64,000 nt of DNA from Sedimentibacter saalensis (GTDB lineage: Bacteria; Bacillota; Clostridia; Tissierellales; Sedimentibacteraceae). Under the pieces are notes generated by a model. The model was not told the origin of the DNA. It ran no database searches and saw only the letters and a program-made list of their open reading frames with translations. Every line of letters begins with the position of its first letter. The first letter of the stretch is position 1. The DNA is taken from the NCBI RefSeq assembly GCF_007830175.1, contig NZ_VLKH01000013.1:1-64000 (forward strand), in the 5' to 3' direction. Positions 1 through 8,520 of the stretch are shown piece after piece. Both the position numbers and the translations under genes were made by a program.

Positions 1-80
1 GTTCTTTTTTAGAACTCTCAAAGGTTTCTTATGCTGTTTTATTGTCTAAGTTCGTCGCTGTCAGTTGAGACAGCTTTAAT

Positions 81-109
81 AGTTTATCACTTTTGTTTTA
101 ACTTGTCAA
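81..109 (-). promoter_or_regulatory. Tandem promoter P3 (nearest the window edge)
   Basis: On the minus strand this is a TTGACA -35 box (104-109), a 17 bp spacer and a TAAACT -10 box (81-86) in the context TGATAAACT, an extended -10. A small hairpin, GCTGTC...GACAGC, follows at 57-74. It is the third of three near-identical units pointing out of the left edge of the window. The arrangement is typical of rRNA operon promoters in low-GC Gram-positives; the rRNA target is inferred, since it lies outside. Confidence 0.75.
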
Positions 110-177
110 GAACTTTTTTTATTTCTTTTTAATTTCTTTTTTCTTGACTCGCCGTCTCTTGCGGAGACAGCTTTGAT

Positions 178-206
178 AGTTTATCACATCAGTATTTCTT
201 TGTCAA
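178..206 (-). promoter_or_regulatory. Tandem promoter P2
   Basis: Minus-strand TTGACA (201-206), 17 bp spacer, TAAACT (178-183), again as TGATAAACT. A downstream hairpin with stem GTCTC/GAGAC lies at 151-171. Its stem differs from the P3 and P1 hairpins but pairing is kept. Confidence 0.75.
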
Positions 207-274
207 GAAGTTTTTTCTTCTTTTCAAAACTATCTTTTTTATTTGTTTATTCTGTCAAGTTCGACAGCTTTGTT

Positions 275-303
275 AGTTTACCACAACACCGTGATAAAGT
301 CAA
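275..303 (-). promoter_or_regulatory. Tandem promoter P1 (distal)
   Basis: Minus-strand TTGACT (298-303), 17 bp spacer, TAAACT (275-280) preceded by TGG. A hairpin follows at 252-268 (CTGTC/GACAG). The units repeat about every 97 bp. From 304 to 490 I see only A/T-rich sequence with no recognisable gene. Confidence 0.7.
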
Positions 304-490
304 CTGGTTTTTCATTTGTTTTTCAATTAATTTTTGCCTAAACAGCTTAGAAAGCTGAAGTGCTTTTATATTGTAGCTCACTTATTTATTTTTGTCAATC
401 CCCTTTTCATTCTTTGTTTGAACTTTTTTATTTGAGCTTATTTATTGCAGTTAAATCCATTCAAATACAAACAAAAAGAACGATGATTAT

Positions 491-540
491 AAAGTACCCC
501 AAATGCTAGTTTATTATGCCTAACATTTGGGGTACACTTT
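491..540. terminator. Hairpin terminator, TPR gene / rRNA promoter boundary
   Basis: A long stem, AAAGTACCCCAAATG paired with CATTTGGGGTACACTTT, surrounds an 18 nt loop. It lies just after the stop of the minus-strand TPR gene and upstream of the tandem promoters, so it should insulate the two units. T-rich sequence follows on both strands. Confidence 0.75.
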
Positions 541-569
541 AATTAACTACTTTAATCATATCTATAACT

Positions 570-1712
570 CTATTGCTGTGATTTTTCAATTTCTGATTTT
601 ATGGCTAGGGCTACCTGGTCATCTGGATTGATTTTAAGGGCAGTCTGTATATCTTCTAATGCTCTGTCAATCTGGTTGTTGTAAAACAAAGCTACTGCAC
701 GGTTACAGAAAACTTCACAGTTGCCTGGATCAATGCTTAACAGAGTAGAGAAAAGTTCTTCGGCTTCAACGTATTTTTTTCTGCATATTTTGCACAGTCC
801 AAGCTCGTTCATGGCTTCTTTTTGGGAGCCATCGATTTTTAATACATTTTCAAAGTATGTTTCAGCTATTTCATAATCACCTAATGATCTGTAAGCAAGC
901 CCTATAAAGAAAAGCAAGTTCCACCATCCGCTGAAATCTTTAACCAGCGGAAGCAAAAATTCAAGAGCTTCTTCCGGTCTTTCCTTCAATACAAGGTTGT
1001 AACCTCTTTCATAATCAACATATGGCTTTAAAGAAATAAGCTCATTTCTTATTTCATCTATTCTTAATGGATCATCATCAACTTCCTGATGTTTTTCCCA
1101 AGTAAGATTTGCTTTAACATACTGTTGCATCCTTTTGTAATAGTAACCTAGTTTGTAATAAGAAAGAGCAAATTTGTCATCATAATCCAAAGCTTTTTCA
1201 AAATACTTGTGGGCTTCTTCAAAAAAGTACTGGCTTATTGTGTCCTTGCCCTTTTCATTGAGTTGAACACCCATTTTTTCAAGTGCAGAAGCATAAACAA
1301 AGCAGCTTTTTTCATTTTCCTCAATGTTTACCAGAGCCTTGCCGTATATGACGCTGTCCTTTGTTTCATTACCTTCAAACTTGTTGATGCAGTATATTAT
1401 GTATGGCTTGATGTCAAAATGAAGTTCCTTGAGCATTTCATGGTAATCTTTTAAATATTCAAATGAAGGGTCCGTCCCCTGGATGAATATTATACCGTCT
1501 ATTATGTTATTAAGTGTTATACCGTCTCTTTCATTTTGCTTCTTAATGTCTTCAAGAAGCTTTTCTACCCTTACAGGTACCGGCAGTTCCTTTTCTGTTT
1601 TGTAAGTCTTGTCTTTAAAGCTTATTGAAGCACCTTTTCTTAAATCTATGAATGATATGTCGTTTCTTTTTTTAGTAAAGCTATCCTGAAAGTATTTATC
1701 TTTTTTGTTCAT
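570..1712 (-). CDS. Tetratricopeptide repeat protein
   Basis: This 380-residue soluble protein has no signal peptide. The first ~150 residues match no family I recognise. Residues about 155-380 hold at least five TPR-like helical pairs, with the usual A/G/Y/P spacing (for example LGYYYKRMQQYVKA, IGLAYRSLGDYEIAETYFENVL and AVALFYNNQIDRALEDIQTALKINPDD). TPRs normally serve as protein-protein docking surfaces. The start has a good AGAGGAG site and overlaps the end of the upstream radical SAM gene by 17 bp, so the two are probably translationally coupled. The partner and the function are unknown; TPR domains beside radical SAM enzymes can be accessory factors, but that is inference. Confidence 0.85.
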   Translation of the reverse strand: MNKKDKYFQDSFTKKRNDISFIDLRKGASISFKDKTYKTEKELPVPVRVEKLLEDIKKQNERDGITLNNIIDGIIFIQGTDPSFEYLKDYHEMLKELHFDIKPYIIYCINKFEGNETKDSVIYGKALVNIEENEKSCFVYASALEKMGVQLNEKGKDTISQYFFEEAHKYFEKALDYDDKFALSYYKLGYYYKRMQQYVKANLTWEKHQEVDDDPLRIDEIRNELISLKPYVDYERGYNLVLKERPEEALEFLLPLVKDFSGWWNLLFFIGLAYRSLGDYEIAETYFENVLKIDGSQKEAMNELGLCKICRKKYVEAEELFSTLLSIDPGNCEVFCNRAVALFYNNQIDRALEDIQTALKINPDDQVALAIKSEIEKSQQ

Positions 1713-3426
1713 AATCTATCTCCTCTATTGCATGGTTTATTACATGTGTTAAGCATCTGTTGAATATATTGTCCTTATCATAGTAAATAAACAAGGTTGC
1801 ATTTTTTCCTATTTCAACAATTCTGAAATCATTGACTATTTTTTCTTCTTTTTTTGCATGAGCAAAGTACGTTTTTCTAAAATCCGCATCATTTGCAAGA
1901 TATCTTTTAATCAGCCTGTATTTGTCCTCAGATTCTCTTATGAGATAATCCGGAATATCTTCATGCTGATTATTGAACACATAGTCATATTTCATGCAGT
2001 CAATAAATTCATTGTTAATCCCATCCAAGCATTGTACATAATCATATAGTATTTTGTAAAGCTTTTTTCTGCTGTGTGATACTTTATACAAATCATTATT
2101 TTTCCAGAATGAACTGAAAGACTCATAAAATTCAAAGGCTGATGACGTAAAATAATGTTTCAGTATGTACTCAAGGGTTTTTTCAAAGTACTTTTCATTG
2201 TAATACTTGTCAACAAGTTCTTCAATGTCTTTGAGTTTGAATATTTCTTCCGCTGAAATATATTTTGTGCGGATAACTTCATATGGAGCTGTTTTTCTGT
2301 AACGGATTTCATGCTTTTCTTTGTCAGCATATATCTTTGTTCCCTTAAGCACCTTTAAAAAACCAAGCTGTATTTTTTCTGACTGGAGATTGTGAAGACC
2401 ATCAAATGATTTTTTAAACGTGTTGTAATCTTCATAAGGAAGTCCTGCTATGAGGTCTAAATGAAGGTGGACGTTGTTATGATCTTCAATGAACCTGACA
2501 ATGTCAAACAATTTATTGATGTCCATGTGCCTGTTGATTTCTTTCAATGTTTCATCATTCAATGACTGCACGCCTATTTCAAACTGAAACATGTTAACAG
2601 GAAGGGTTCCGACAAATTCAAGGAATTCATTATTTATTATGTCTGCGGTTATTTCAAAGTGAATTGTCATGTTGTTATGGTTGTTCGCTATTATGAAACT
2701 CATTATTTCCATGGATCTTTTGTAGTCTGCGTTGAATGTTCTGTCCACGAACTTGATTTGCCTTGCATTTGTTTTTAAAAGCATGGCCAAATCTCTTTTA
2801 ACCCTTTCCATGGAAAATGTCCTCATTCTCTTATCAATAGAAGACATGCAGAAGCTGCAGCAAAATGGGCATCCCCGGGATGATTCGTAATATATGATTT
2901 TGTCTTCAAAATCATCGACTTCCTCGTATGGGTAGCTCAGTTCATCAAGATTTAAAATGAGATTTCTTTCTTCATTAATAATGATGCTTTTTTCTTTTCT
3001 GAAGACCAGACCATTTATGGATGAATAATCGGTATTTTCACTGTGATATTGTTTAAGGAATTCCCTGAAAGTTATTTCTCCTTCTCCAAACACAACATAA
3101 TCAACGTATGTTTCTTCTTCCATGAGTTTTTTAACTTCAAATGACACTTCAGGTCCACCCCACAGTATGTCCAGGTCGTTTTTTGCTTCTTTAATTATAT
3201 AGGAAATTTCCTTTATGTATTCAATGTTCCATATGTAGCACGAAAAGCATATTAAATCAGCATTGGCCGAAAGTATCTCACCAATTATGTATTCCTGTTT
3301 TTGGTTTATTGTAAATTCCTTTATTTCTATATTAAAATCATCATCCTTGCAGAATTTTTTTAGATATCTTACTGCAAGATTTGCATGGATAAATTTTGAA
3401 TCCAGTGTTACAAGCAAAATTTTCAT
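1696..3426 (-). CDS. B12-binding radical SAM protein, DUF4080 type
   Basis: A 576-residue enzyme with an N-terminal Rossmann-like cobalamin-binding-type domain (about 1-125), a radical SAM core with the [4Fe-4S] motif CPFCCSFC (Cys186, Cys190, Cys193), and a C-terminal extension of ~200 residues of the DUF4080 kind. Members of this family are usually annotated as B12-binding radical SAM proteins, and their substrates are unknown. I place the start at the ATG followed by KILLVTLDSK, because AAGGTGA lies just upstream and the ATGA overlaps the stop of the preceding gene; a longer reading would add 24 atypical residues. It is the middle gene of a three-gene set (unknown protein, radical SAM, TPR). 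Confidence 0.85.
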   Translation of the reverse strand: MKILLVTLDSKFIHANLAVRYLKKFCKDDDFNIEIKEFTINQKQEYIIGEILSANADLICFSCYIWNIEYIKEISYIIKEAKNDLDILWGGPEVSFEVKKLMEEETYVDYVVFGEGEITFREFLKQYHSENTDYSSINGLVFRKEKSIIINEERNLILNLDELSYPYEEVDDFEDKIIYYESSRGCPFCCSFCMSSIDKRMRTFSMERVKRDLAMLLKTNARQIKFVDRTFNADYKRSMEIMSFIIANNHNNMTIHFEITADIINNEFLEFVGTLPVNMFQFEIGVQSLNDETLKEINRHMDINKLFDIVRFIEDHNNVHLHLDLIAGLPYEDYNTFKKSFDGLHNLQSEKIQLGFLKVLKGTKIYADKEKHEIRYRKTAPYEVIRTKYISAEEIFKLKDIEELVDKYYNEKYFEKTLEYILKHYFTSSAFEFYESFSSFWKNNDLYKVSHSRKKLYKILYDYVQCLDGINNEFIDCMKYDYVFNNQHEDIPDYLIRESEDKYRLIKRYLANDADFRKTYFAHAKKEEKIVNDFRIVEIGKNATLFIYYDKDNIFNRCLTHVINHAIEEIDYEQKR

Positions 3427-4301
3427 ATATTCACCTTCATAATTCCTGTCTTGTTTCTTAATATAATTTCTTTTTCGGTTCTTCGAACTATTTTGCACTT
3501 TCCAAGAAGAGGGTGGCTGAATGAAGAATATTTTAAAAATTCCTTCAGTTCAGGAATTTTTCCATCCCCAATCTTAAGCTTCTCAGGACTAATGGTTCCC
3601 TTTCGAAGTTTCAGCAGGTATGCGGAGTAGTTTGAAAGTATTTCATCATTATATTCCTTTTCTTCAGGAGATACATTGTTTATTATGTTCTGTAATGTTT
3701 TTGATTTTAAAATGCATTCCTCTGAATAAAGATGGGCTTTAGTTATAGTTTTAATTCTTTCTTTTTCAAAATCAATTATGCTCATTTTGTCAAGATTGAT
3801 ATTATGTCTTTGTGCAAATTCCTTTATTGAAAATTGAATGATCCTTTCTTTTGCATTTAGATTCATGTTTTCAATATCTATATTTTCATCGCTTAAATAA
3901 TCATACACTGCAGATGATATGAGGATTGAATTTATAATTGTGCTTTTATTAAGAGAATAAAAGGAAGTCATCTTCATTACTTCTTCCATGAGGTTTTCCC
4001 ATACAGTGTTTGAAATTGCAATGGGCATGATTTTATATTCTATTAATCCATCCTCGACATCACATGGAGTTTTGTTTTTAAAATAATTTTCAATGCAATC
4101 ATCATGTCCGTTAATATAAAGTTTGAAAAGATCTATTTCCTTTATGTATCTGTCCTTATCCAGGTAGCATCCAATGTTGTCCTCGTAAGGCATAAGACAT
4201 TTAACTGAAATTAAAAACAGCTGAAATCTAATGTCTGGTAATCTGTCCCATGTAATGTCTTCATAGCAGCTGTAGAGTAGATTTTGTATTTTCGAAAGCA
4301 T
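3423..4301 (-). CDS. Hypothetical protein, first gene of the radical SAM/TPR set
   Basis: I do not recognise this 292-residue protein. It is mostly helical and charged, and has no signal peptide or clear membrane span. The last ~60 residues are basic and end in a short beta-rich stretch (CKIVRRTEKEIILRNKTG). Its stop overlaps the start of the radical SAM gene by 4 bp (ATGA), which implies co-expression. AAGGAG precedes the start. The ribosome binding site lies directly after the terminator of the lytic transglycosylase gene, so expression may depend on read-through or on a promoter hidden in that gene. Confidence 0.75.
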   Translation of the reverse strand: MLSKIQNLLYSCYEDITWDRLPDIRFQLFLISVKCLMPYEDNIGCYLDKDRYIKEIDLFKLYINGHDDCIENYFKNKTPCDVEDGLIEYKIMPIAISNTVWENLMEEVMKMTSFYSLNKSTIINSILISSAVYDYLSDENIDIENMNLNAKERIIQFSIKEFAQRHNINLDKMSIIDFEKERIKTITKAHLYSEECILKSKTLQNIINNVSPEEKEYNDEILSNYSAYLLKLRKGTISPEKLKIGDGKIPELKEFLKYSSFSHPLLGKCKIVRRTEKEIILRNKTGIMKVNI

Positions 4302-4310
4302 ATGTGCTCC

Positions 4311-4346
4311 TTAAAAAATAGAATCGCGTAATGACGCGACTCTATT
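4311..4346 (-). terminator. Terminator after the lytic transglycosylase gene
   Basis: On the minus strand a 12 bp stem (AATAGAGTCGCG / CGCGATTCTATT, one G-U pair) with a 6 nt loop is followed by TTTTTTAA. It lies between the transglycosylase stop and the start of the next gene. Confidence 0.75.
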
Positions 4347-4352
4347 ATACAA

Positions 4353-5012
4353 TTAATTATTAAATTTATCAAACTCTTCTTTATACTCTCCAGCAAATTG
4401 CAAAACTTTTAAGGAATATTCGCTTTCACCGGGATTATTAGCATGACTTCTTTTTTCCATGTAATCATCAAGACCCTGCTGCCCCCTGTTGTATGCAGTG
4501 AGAGCCATGTGAAGATCACCGTCGTAAATGTTGATTAAGTACACCAGCTGGGTTATTGTCAGCTTAATATTAAATTTTGTGTCAAAAAGCCTGTCAGAAT
4601 GGTATTCATAGCCTAAATTCTCTGCAACAGGTTTTGCGGTGTTTTCCATGAGCTGCCCAAGTCCTCGTTCTCCTGATGTTCCTATGGCTGAAGGATTAAA
4701 ATTGCTTTCTCTTCGAAGCACTCCCAAAAGCAAAAATATATCAAGCTTTTCATTTTTACATTCTTTTACCATGTATTCACAGTCGCTAAGATTAAGTTCT
4801 GTCAACTCATTAGCATATTGTATCAATTTTTTTTCATTGATATAGGAATCTCTCAAATCAAATATAAAAGTTTCAATTTTTTGCTGACTTGTGGTCTTGC
4901 CGTAATACTTGGATAAATCTTCAGCACTTGCAGTCATGCTCATGTTTATCATCATAAAATAAGACAGAACACACGTAGCAAATAGCATTGTCATGTACTT
5001 TTCACGTTTCAT
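4353..5012 (-). CDS. Lytic transglycosylase, SLT domain
   Basis: A 219-residue exported muramidase-like protein. Residues 1-30 form a signal peptide or anchor (basic start, hydrophobic core, then TASAED). The SLT fold covers about 80-210. The catalytic Glu lies in LRRESNFNP, followed by the family motifs GERGLGQLM and ALTAYNRG. Such enzymes cleave the MurNAc-GlcNAc bond of peptidoglycan, leaving 1,6-anhydro ends, in wall turnover or sporulation. The RBS is AAGGGTGA. It appears monocistronic: a long repeat-containing spacer lies upstream and a terminator downstream. Confidence 0.9.
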   Translation of the reverse strand: MKREKYMTMLFATCVLSYFMMINMSMTASAEDLSKYYGKTTSQQKIETFIFDLRDSYINEKKLIQYANELTELNLSDCEYMVKECKNEKLDIFLLLGVLRRESNFNPSAIGTSGERGLGQLMENTAKPVAENLGYEYHSDRLFDTKFNIKLTITQLVYLINIYDGDLHMALTAYNRGQQGLDDYMEKRSHANNPGESEYSLKVLQFAGEYKEEFDKFNN

Positions 5013-5171
5013 TTCATCACCCTTTTATGTTTGTTGTCTAATTATATTTTACAACTAATTTTGCAGTCAACGGTGAATAATGATATGTATTGTTGAAATT
5101 TGATTGTTTTTAGCATATCTGCACGACAATGTAAGATTTTGAAAAATGCTTTGATTAATTTTAATATAAAA

Positions 5172-5339
5172 GAGAGGGCTATGCCCTCTCAGACAATTGA
5201 CAAACCCTGCCGTAGTCATCCTGAACGATAGTGAAGGATCTCATCTTTGCTTAAAACATGAGATTCTTCGAGCAAGCTCTCAGAATGACAACATCCAACA
5301 TAAACTTTGTCATAAATCTAAGAGGACAAAAGCCCTCTC
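5172..5339. repeat. REP-like palindromic repeat R1 inside an inverted repeat
   Basis: The 350 bp spacer between argS and the transglycosylase gene holds a palindromic unit at 5215-5290. Its arms are GTCATCCTGA...GAAGGATCTCAT and ATGAGATTCTTC...TCAGAATGAC. An outer pair GAGAGGGCT (5172-5180) / AGCCCTCTC (5331-5339) encloses it. The left flank contains CAGACAATTGACAAACCCTG, also found beside R2 and R3. Related copies lie at 23226-23301, 28977-29168 and 38609-38683. Confidence 0.8.
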
Positions 5340-5362
5340 CTATATTACTAATTAATAATTTG

Positions 5363-7069
5363 CTACATTTTTTCCGGAGTTTCCATTCCCAAAAGCTCCA
5401 TTCCCTTTTTAAGGACTGTGTTAACTGTCTTTGTAAGAAGCAGTCTTGCTTTTTTAACTTCTTCATCTTCAACAAGTATAGGGCACTCATGATAGAATCG
5501 ATTAAATTCCTGAGCAAGGCTCACTATGTATCTTGTGATGAAGAAAGGCTCGTATTTATCATGTGAACCAAGTACTGCTGATTTAAATCCTTCAAGTTTT
5601 CTTATGATGTTGAATGATTCTTTGTCAGTAAGAACTGAATAATCAACATTGTCATCAATATCTGTACCTGCTTTTCTAAGAAGACTGCATGTTCTTGCAT
5701 ATGTATATTGAACATATGGCCCTGTCTCGCCTTCAAAGCTTAAAGTTTTATCCCATGAGAACATGTAGTCCTTAATGCGGTTGTTGAACAGCTCCTGGAA
5801 TATTACAGCTCCTATGCCCACTTGTTTTGCAACCTCTTCCTTATTTTCAAGGTTTGGATTTCTTTCATTTATTATTTCAGTTGTTTTTTCAATTGCTTTT
5901 TTCAAAACATCTTCAAGGAACACAACTCTTCCCTTGCGTGTTGCCAGTGCTCCGTCTTCAAGGCTCACTGTTCCGAACATTATGTGGACACAGTCGTATG
6001 CCCAGTCATATCCCATCAAATCTATGATTTTTCTCCACTGGTCAAAGTGAAGCTTTTGCGGTGCGCCAACAACATATATATTTTTATAGAAATCATAAGT
6101 TCTTTTTCTGTAAGTTGCTGCTGCAATGTCTCTTGTTACATAAAGAGTTGATCCATCGCTTTTTTGAATTACGGCATCTGTCAGTCCATATTCAGAAAGT
6201 TCAACAATTTTTGCTCCTTCTGAATCTTTAAGGAGGCACTTGTCTTCAAGCTCATCTAAAATTGCAGGCATTTTATCTGAATAGAAACTTTCTCCAGCAT
6301 ATGAATCAAATTTTATTCCGAACATGTCATATACACGGTTAAATTCCTTGAGGCTCACTTCTCTGAACCATGACCACAGCTTTTGTGCTTCCTCGTTGCC
6401 GTTTTCAAGTTCCTTGAACCAGTATCTTGCCTCATCCCTGTATTCCGGATGAGTTTCTATTTCCTGGTTGTATCTTACGTACAGCTTCAACAACTCAGGT
6501 ATTGGATCTTTTTCTATGGCTTCAACTATTTCAGGTGTTCCCCATTTCTTATAAGCTGAAATAAGCATTCCGAACTGAGTGCCGTAATCTCCTAAGTGGT
6601 TGATTGCAACTGTGTTGTAGCCCATGTACTTGTATATTTTGTTTATGGAGTTTCCTATAAGAGTTGAACGGATGTGTCCTATATGGAATGGCTTTGCAAT
6701 GTTGGGAGATGAAAACTCAACAATGACAGTCTTGCCCTGTCCTACATCTGTGCTTCCGAAATTTTCTTTTTCTATGTATGCTTGTTTTAATATTCTTTCT
6801 GCAAAATGTTTTTTGTCAACAAAAAAGTTTACATATGGACCGTTGCATTCGATTTTTTCAAATAAATCAACACTGCCAATCTTTTCTGCAATTTCTGTTG
6901 CTACAACTGCAGGAGACTTTCTGTACTTCTTTGCAAATTTAAAGCATGGAACCGCATAATCTCCCATATCCTGGCTGGGTGGTATCTCTATTAACTGAAG
7001 AGCATCATCCATAGACAAATCTGATTCTACGGCAGTGAATATCTCTGCTACTTTTTCTTTAAAATCCAT
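5363..7069 (-). CDS. argS: Arginyl-tRNA synthetase
   Basis: A 568-residue class I synthetase that charges tRNA-Arg with arginine. The N-terminal ~100 residues form the tRNA-binding Add-1 domain. The HIGH motif is present as FHIGHIRS, following SSPNIAKP. The C-terminal DALR anticodon-binding domain starts near YVQYTYAR. The KMSKS-like motif is degenerate (ATRKGRVVFLEDVL), as in many ArgRS. The start is the ATG followed by DFKEKVAEIF, since GGAGGAAAGA lies just upstream; a longer reading would run through the promoter and RBS region. No T-box leader was seen. It appears to be a single-gene unit with its own promoter at 7110-7138. Confidence 0.97.
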   Translation of the reverse strand: MDFKEKVAEIFTAVESDLSMDDALQLIEIPPSQDMGDYAVPCFKFAKKYRKSPAVVATEIAEKIGSVDLFEKIECNGPYVNFFVDKKHFAERILKQAYIEKENFGSTDVGQGKTVIVEFSSPNIAKPFHIGHIRSTLIGNSINKIYKYMGYNTVAINHLGDYGTQFGMLISAYKKWGTPEIVEAIEKDPIPELLKLYVRYNQEIETHPEYRDEARYWFKELENGNEEAQKLWSWFREVSLKEFNRVYDMFGIKFDSYAGESFYSDKMPAILDELEDKCLLKDSEGAKIVELSEYGLTDAVIQKSDGSTLYVTRDIAAATYRKRTYDFYKNIYVVGAPQKLHFDQWRKIIDLMGYDWAYDCVHIMFGTVSLEDGALATRKGRVVFLEDVLKKAIEKTTEIINERNPNLENKEEVAKQVGIGAVIFQELFNNRIKDYMFSWDKTLSFEGETGPYVQYTYARTCSLLRKAGTDIDDNVDYSVLTDKESFNIIRKLEGFKSAVLGSHDKYEPFFITRYIVSLAQEFNRFYHECPILVEDEEVKKARLLLTKTVNTVLKKGMELLGMETPEKM

Positions 7070-7109
7070 CTCTTTCCTCCGAGTATTCCCTTTTATTAGT
7101 TTGTTAGTA

Positions 7110-7138
7110 ATAATATCACAGCTGTTTTTCAATGTCAA
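7110..7138 (-). promoter_or_regulatory. argS promoter
   Basis: Minus-strand TTGACA (7133-7138), 17 bp spacer, TATTAT (7110-7115), with TGA just before the -10. It lies about 40 bp upstream of the argS start codon. Confidence 0.7.
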
Positions 7139-7204
7139 TGCAACATTAGTTAATCAATTGTTGAATTGACTTAGTTTATTCATATAATATTGTTTTTTAT
7201 TATT

Positions 7205-8284
7205 CTACAAATCCAGTTCTGTTTCTCCGTCTCCCTGTGTTATATGCCAATTTTCATGTCCCATGAGTTCCTCAATAGTAACCCGGTCTGAAAGCACGTT
7301 GGCAATCATCATGTTGTTTTTTGGCGGCTTTCTCGTAATCATGAAACCATTGTTCAAAAGAACTTCCTTATATTTTCCGTAAAGCCCTGTTCCTACTACG
7401 GCATATTCAAGCCCGTTGTCATAGCAGTATTTTGCTACTCCGTTTGCCAAAGCCTTTATGTATCTTTCATTTGTAGGGTCTGTGAAAAATTCAACTGCAG
7501 ACGTCATTTTTGAACCATTTGCAACAGAATTGTGAAGAATTGAAAAACCTATTATCTCATTGTTTAGTCTTGCCAGTATTGTAACGTAATTTACGTCAGG
7601 TCTTAAATTGTACCTGTAGTTGCAGTATTTGAAATCACGAACCAGCATAACTCTGTACTTTTCTTTATATTTGTCCCAGCATTTCTGAATTTCTTCAGGA
7701 ACCCTGTCAAGAATTTCAAAACGTATCTCTTTGTCCATCTGTCCTTTGAGTTTATTTTTCATGTAAGCTGAATAAACTGAATTTCCCATTGAAGCAAGGA
7801 ATCCTACCTTTATTCTTCTTTTAAGTATATTGTTTATGAGTATTGGTCTCACATATACTTCCTTTTCAAACAATGTGGGCCAGCCGAATCTTTGGTACGC
7901 AGGATATGACTGGTCATTTGCAAGTCCGATGACAACATCGACACCGTCCTGACGGCCTCTTTCGCAGGAATTCTGAGTCATGGTCCTGAATATTCCCTGC
8001 TTCTTGTAATCGGGATGAGTCATAGATTTTACAGAATGAGCTGTCAAGAGTACTTTTCCGTTAACATAAAGCTCGTTAGGCAAAAGCCCGTCGCAGCCTA
8101 TTACCTTGTCGCCTTCCTTAAGCAGGTACATCATGTTGCCTGATTTATTATATGGGTTTTTATCAAAAAGCCATTGATACATTTCTTTTTTACTGTTAGT
8201 TCCTTCACCGAAGGAAATCACCGAAAGTTCTTCAAAGGCTTCAAAATCTTTATTCATGTCCAATCTTACTATTTCTCTTTCCAT
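7205..8284 (-). CDS. GNAT family N-acetyltransferase, Eis-like
   Basis: A 359-residue protein with two GNAT-like halves. The N-terminal half carries the acetyl-CoA-binding region (about 60-110: MTHPDYKKQGIFRTMTQN, then IGLANDQSYPAYQRFGW). This arrangement resembles Eis/YkkB-type acetyltransferases, which acetylate amines such as aminoglycosides or peptides; the substrate here cannot be told. The RBS is GGAGGT. It is convergent with nothing and stands between argS and the divergent ABC-F gene. A second, only distantly similar acetyltransferase-like protein is found at 49099-50157. Confidence 0.8.
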   Translation of the reverse strand: MEREIVRLDMNKDFEAFEELSVISFGEGTNSKKEMYQWLFDKNPYNKSGNMMYLLKEGDKVIGCDGLLPNELYVNGKVLLTAHSVKSMTHPDYKKQGIFRTMTQNSCERGRQDGVDVVIGLANDQSYPAYQRFGWPTLFEKEVYVRPILINNILKRRIKVGFLASMGNSVYSAYMKNKLKGQMDKEIRFEILDRVPEEIQKCWDKYKEKYRVMLVRDFKYCNYRYNLRPDVNYVTILARLNNEIIGFSILHNSVANGSKMTSAVEFFTDPTNERYIKALANGVAKYCYDNGLEYAVVGTGLYGKYKEVLLNNGFMITRKPPKNNMMIANVLSDRVTIEELMGHENWHITQGDGETELDL

Positions 8285-8393
8285 ATGACCTCCGAGTTTT
8301 GTTTATTGTATGCTTTTTTGTATCTAATTATAATGTTTTAGATATAAAAATGCAATTAATTTAATTTTTTCCATATATTTCAGTACTGCGACA

Positions 8394-8422
8394 TTGACAT
8401 GCAGAATTATATTATATATAAT
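8394..8422 (+). promoter_or_regulatory. Consensus promoter of the ABC-F gene
   Basis: A perfect sigma-A type promoter: TTGACA (8394-8399), 17 bp spacer, TATAAT (8417-8422). Transcription would start near 8429, leaving a ~190 nt leader before the ABC-F start codon. Confidence 0.85.
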
Positions 8423-8453
8423 TAATTAAACATTAAAGAAAGGTAACGGTGAA

Positions 8454-8465
8454 ATGATTAGATAA
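8454..8465 (+). CDS. Three-codon upstream ORF (Met-Ile-Arg) in the ABC-F leader
   Basis: ATG ATT AGA TAA follows AAAGAAAGG and GGTG a few bases upstream, so it looks translatable. It lies ~25 nt after the predicted transcription start and ~27 nt before a terminator-like hairpin. Very short upstream ORFs of this kind occur in the attenuator leaders of other ABC-F and lincosamide/pleuromutilin resistance genes, where a drug-stalled ribosome changes the RNA fold. The role here is inferred from that layout. Confidence 0.5.
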   Translation: MIR

Positions 8466-8491
8466 TTTATTTATTCGATGTATGAAATGTT

Positions 8492-8520
8492 AAACAAGCC
8501 AATATAAGGCTTTGTTTTAA
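8492..8520 (+). terminator. Attenuator-like hairpin in the ABC-F leader
   Basis: The stem AAACAAGCC / GGCTTTGTTT (one bulged T) with a 7 nt loop is followed by TTTTAA. It lies inside the leader, between the short upstream ORF and the ABC-F gene, and could terminate transcription unless a stalled ribosome prevents it. Confidence 0.55.

Noticed and set aside
173-358. A 61-codon plus-strand reading frame
   Set aside because: It overlaps two strong minus-strand promoters and their hairpins, and its composition is that of low-complexity AT sequence.
5363-5517. Separate small gene overlapping the 3' end of argS
   Set aside because: It is an out-of-frame shadow within argS.
7070-7204. T-box leader before argS
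   Set aside because: Only 135 bp, with a promoter ~40 bp from the start codon; no T-box sequence or large stem-loops are visible.
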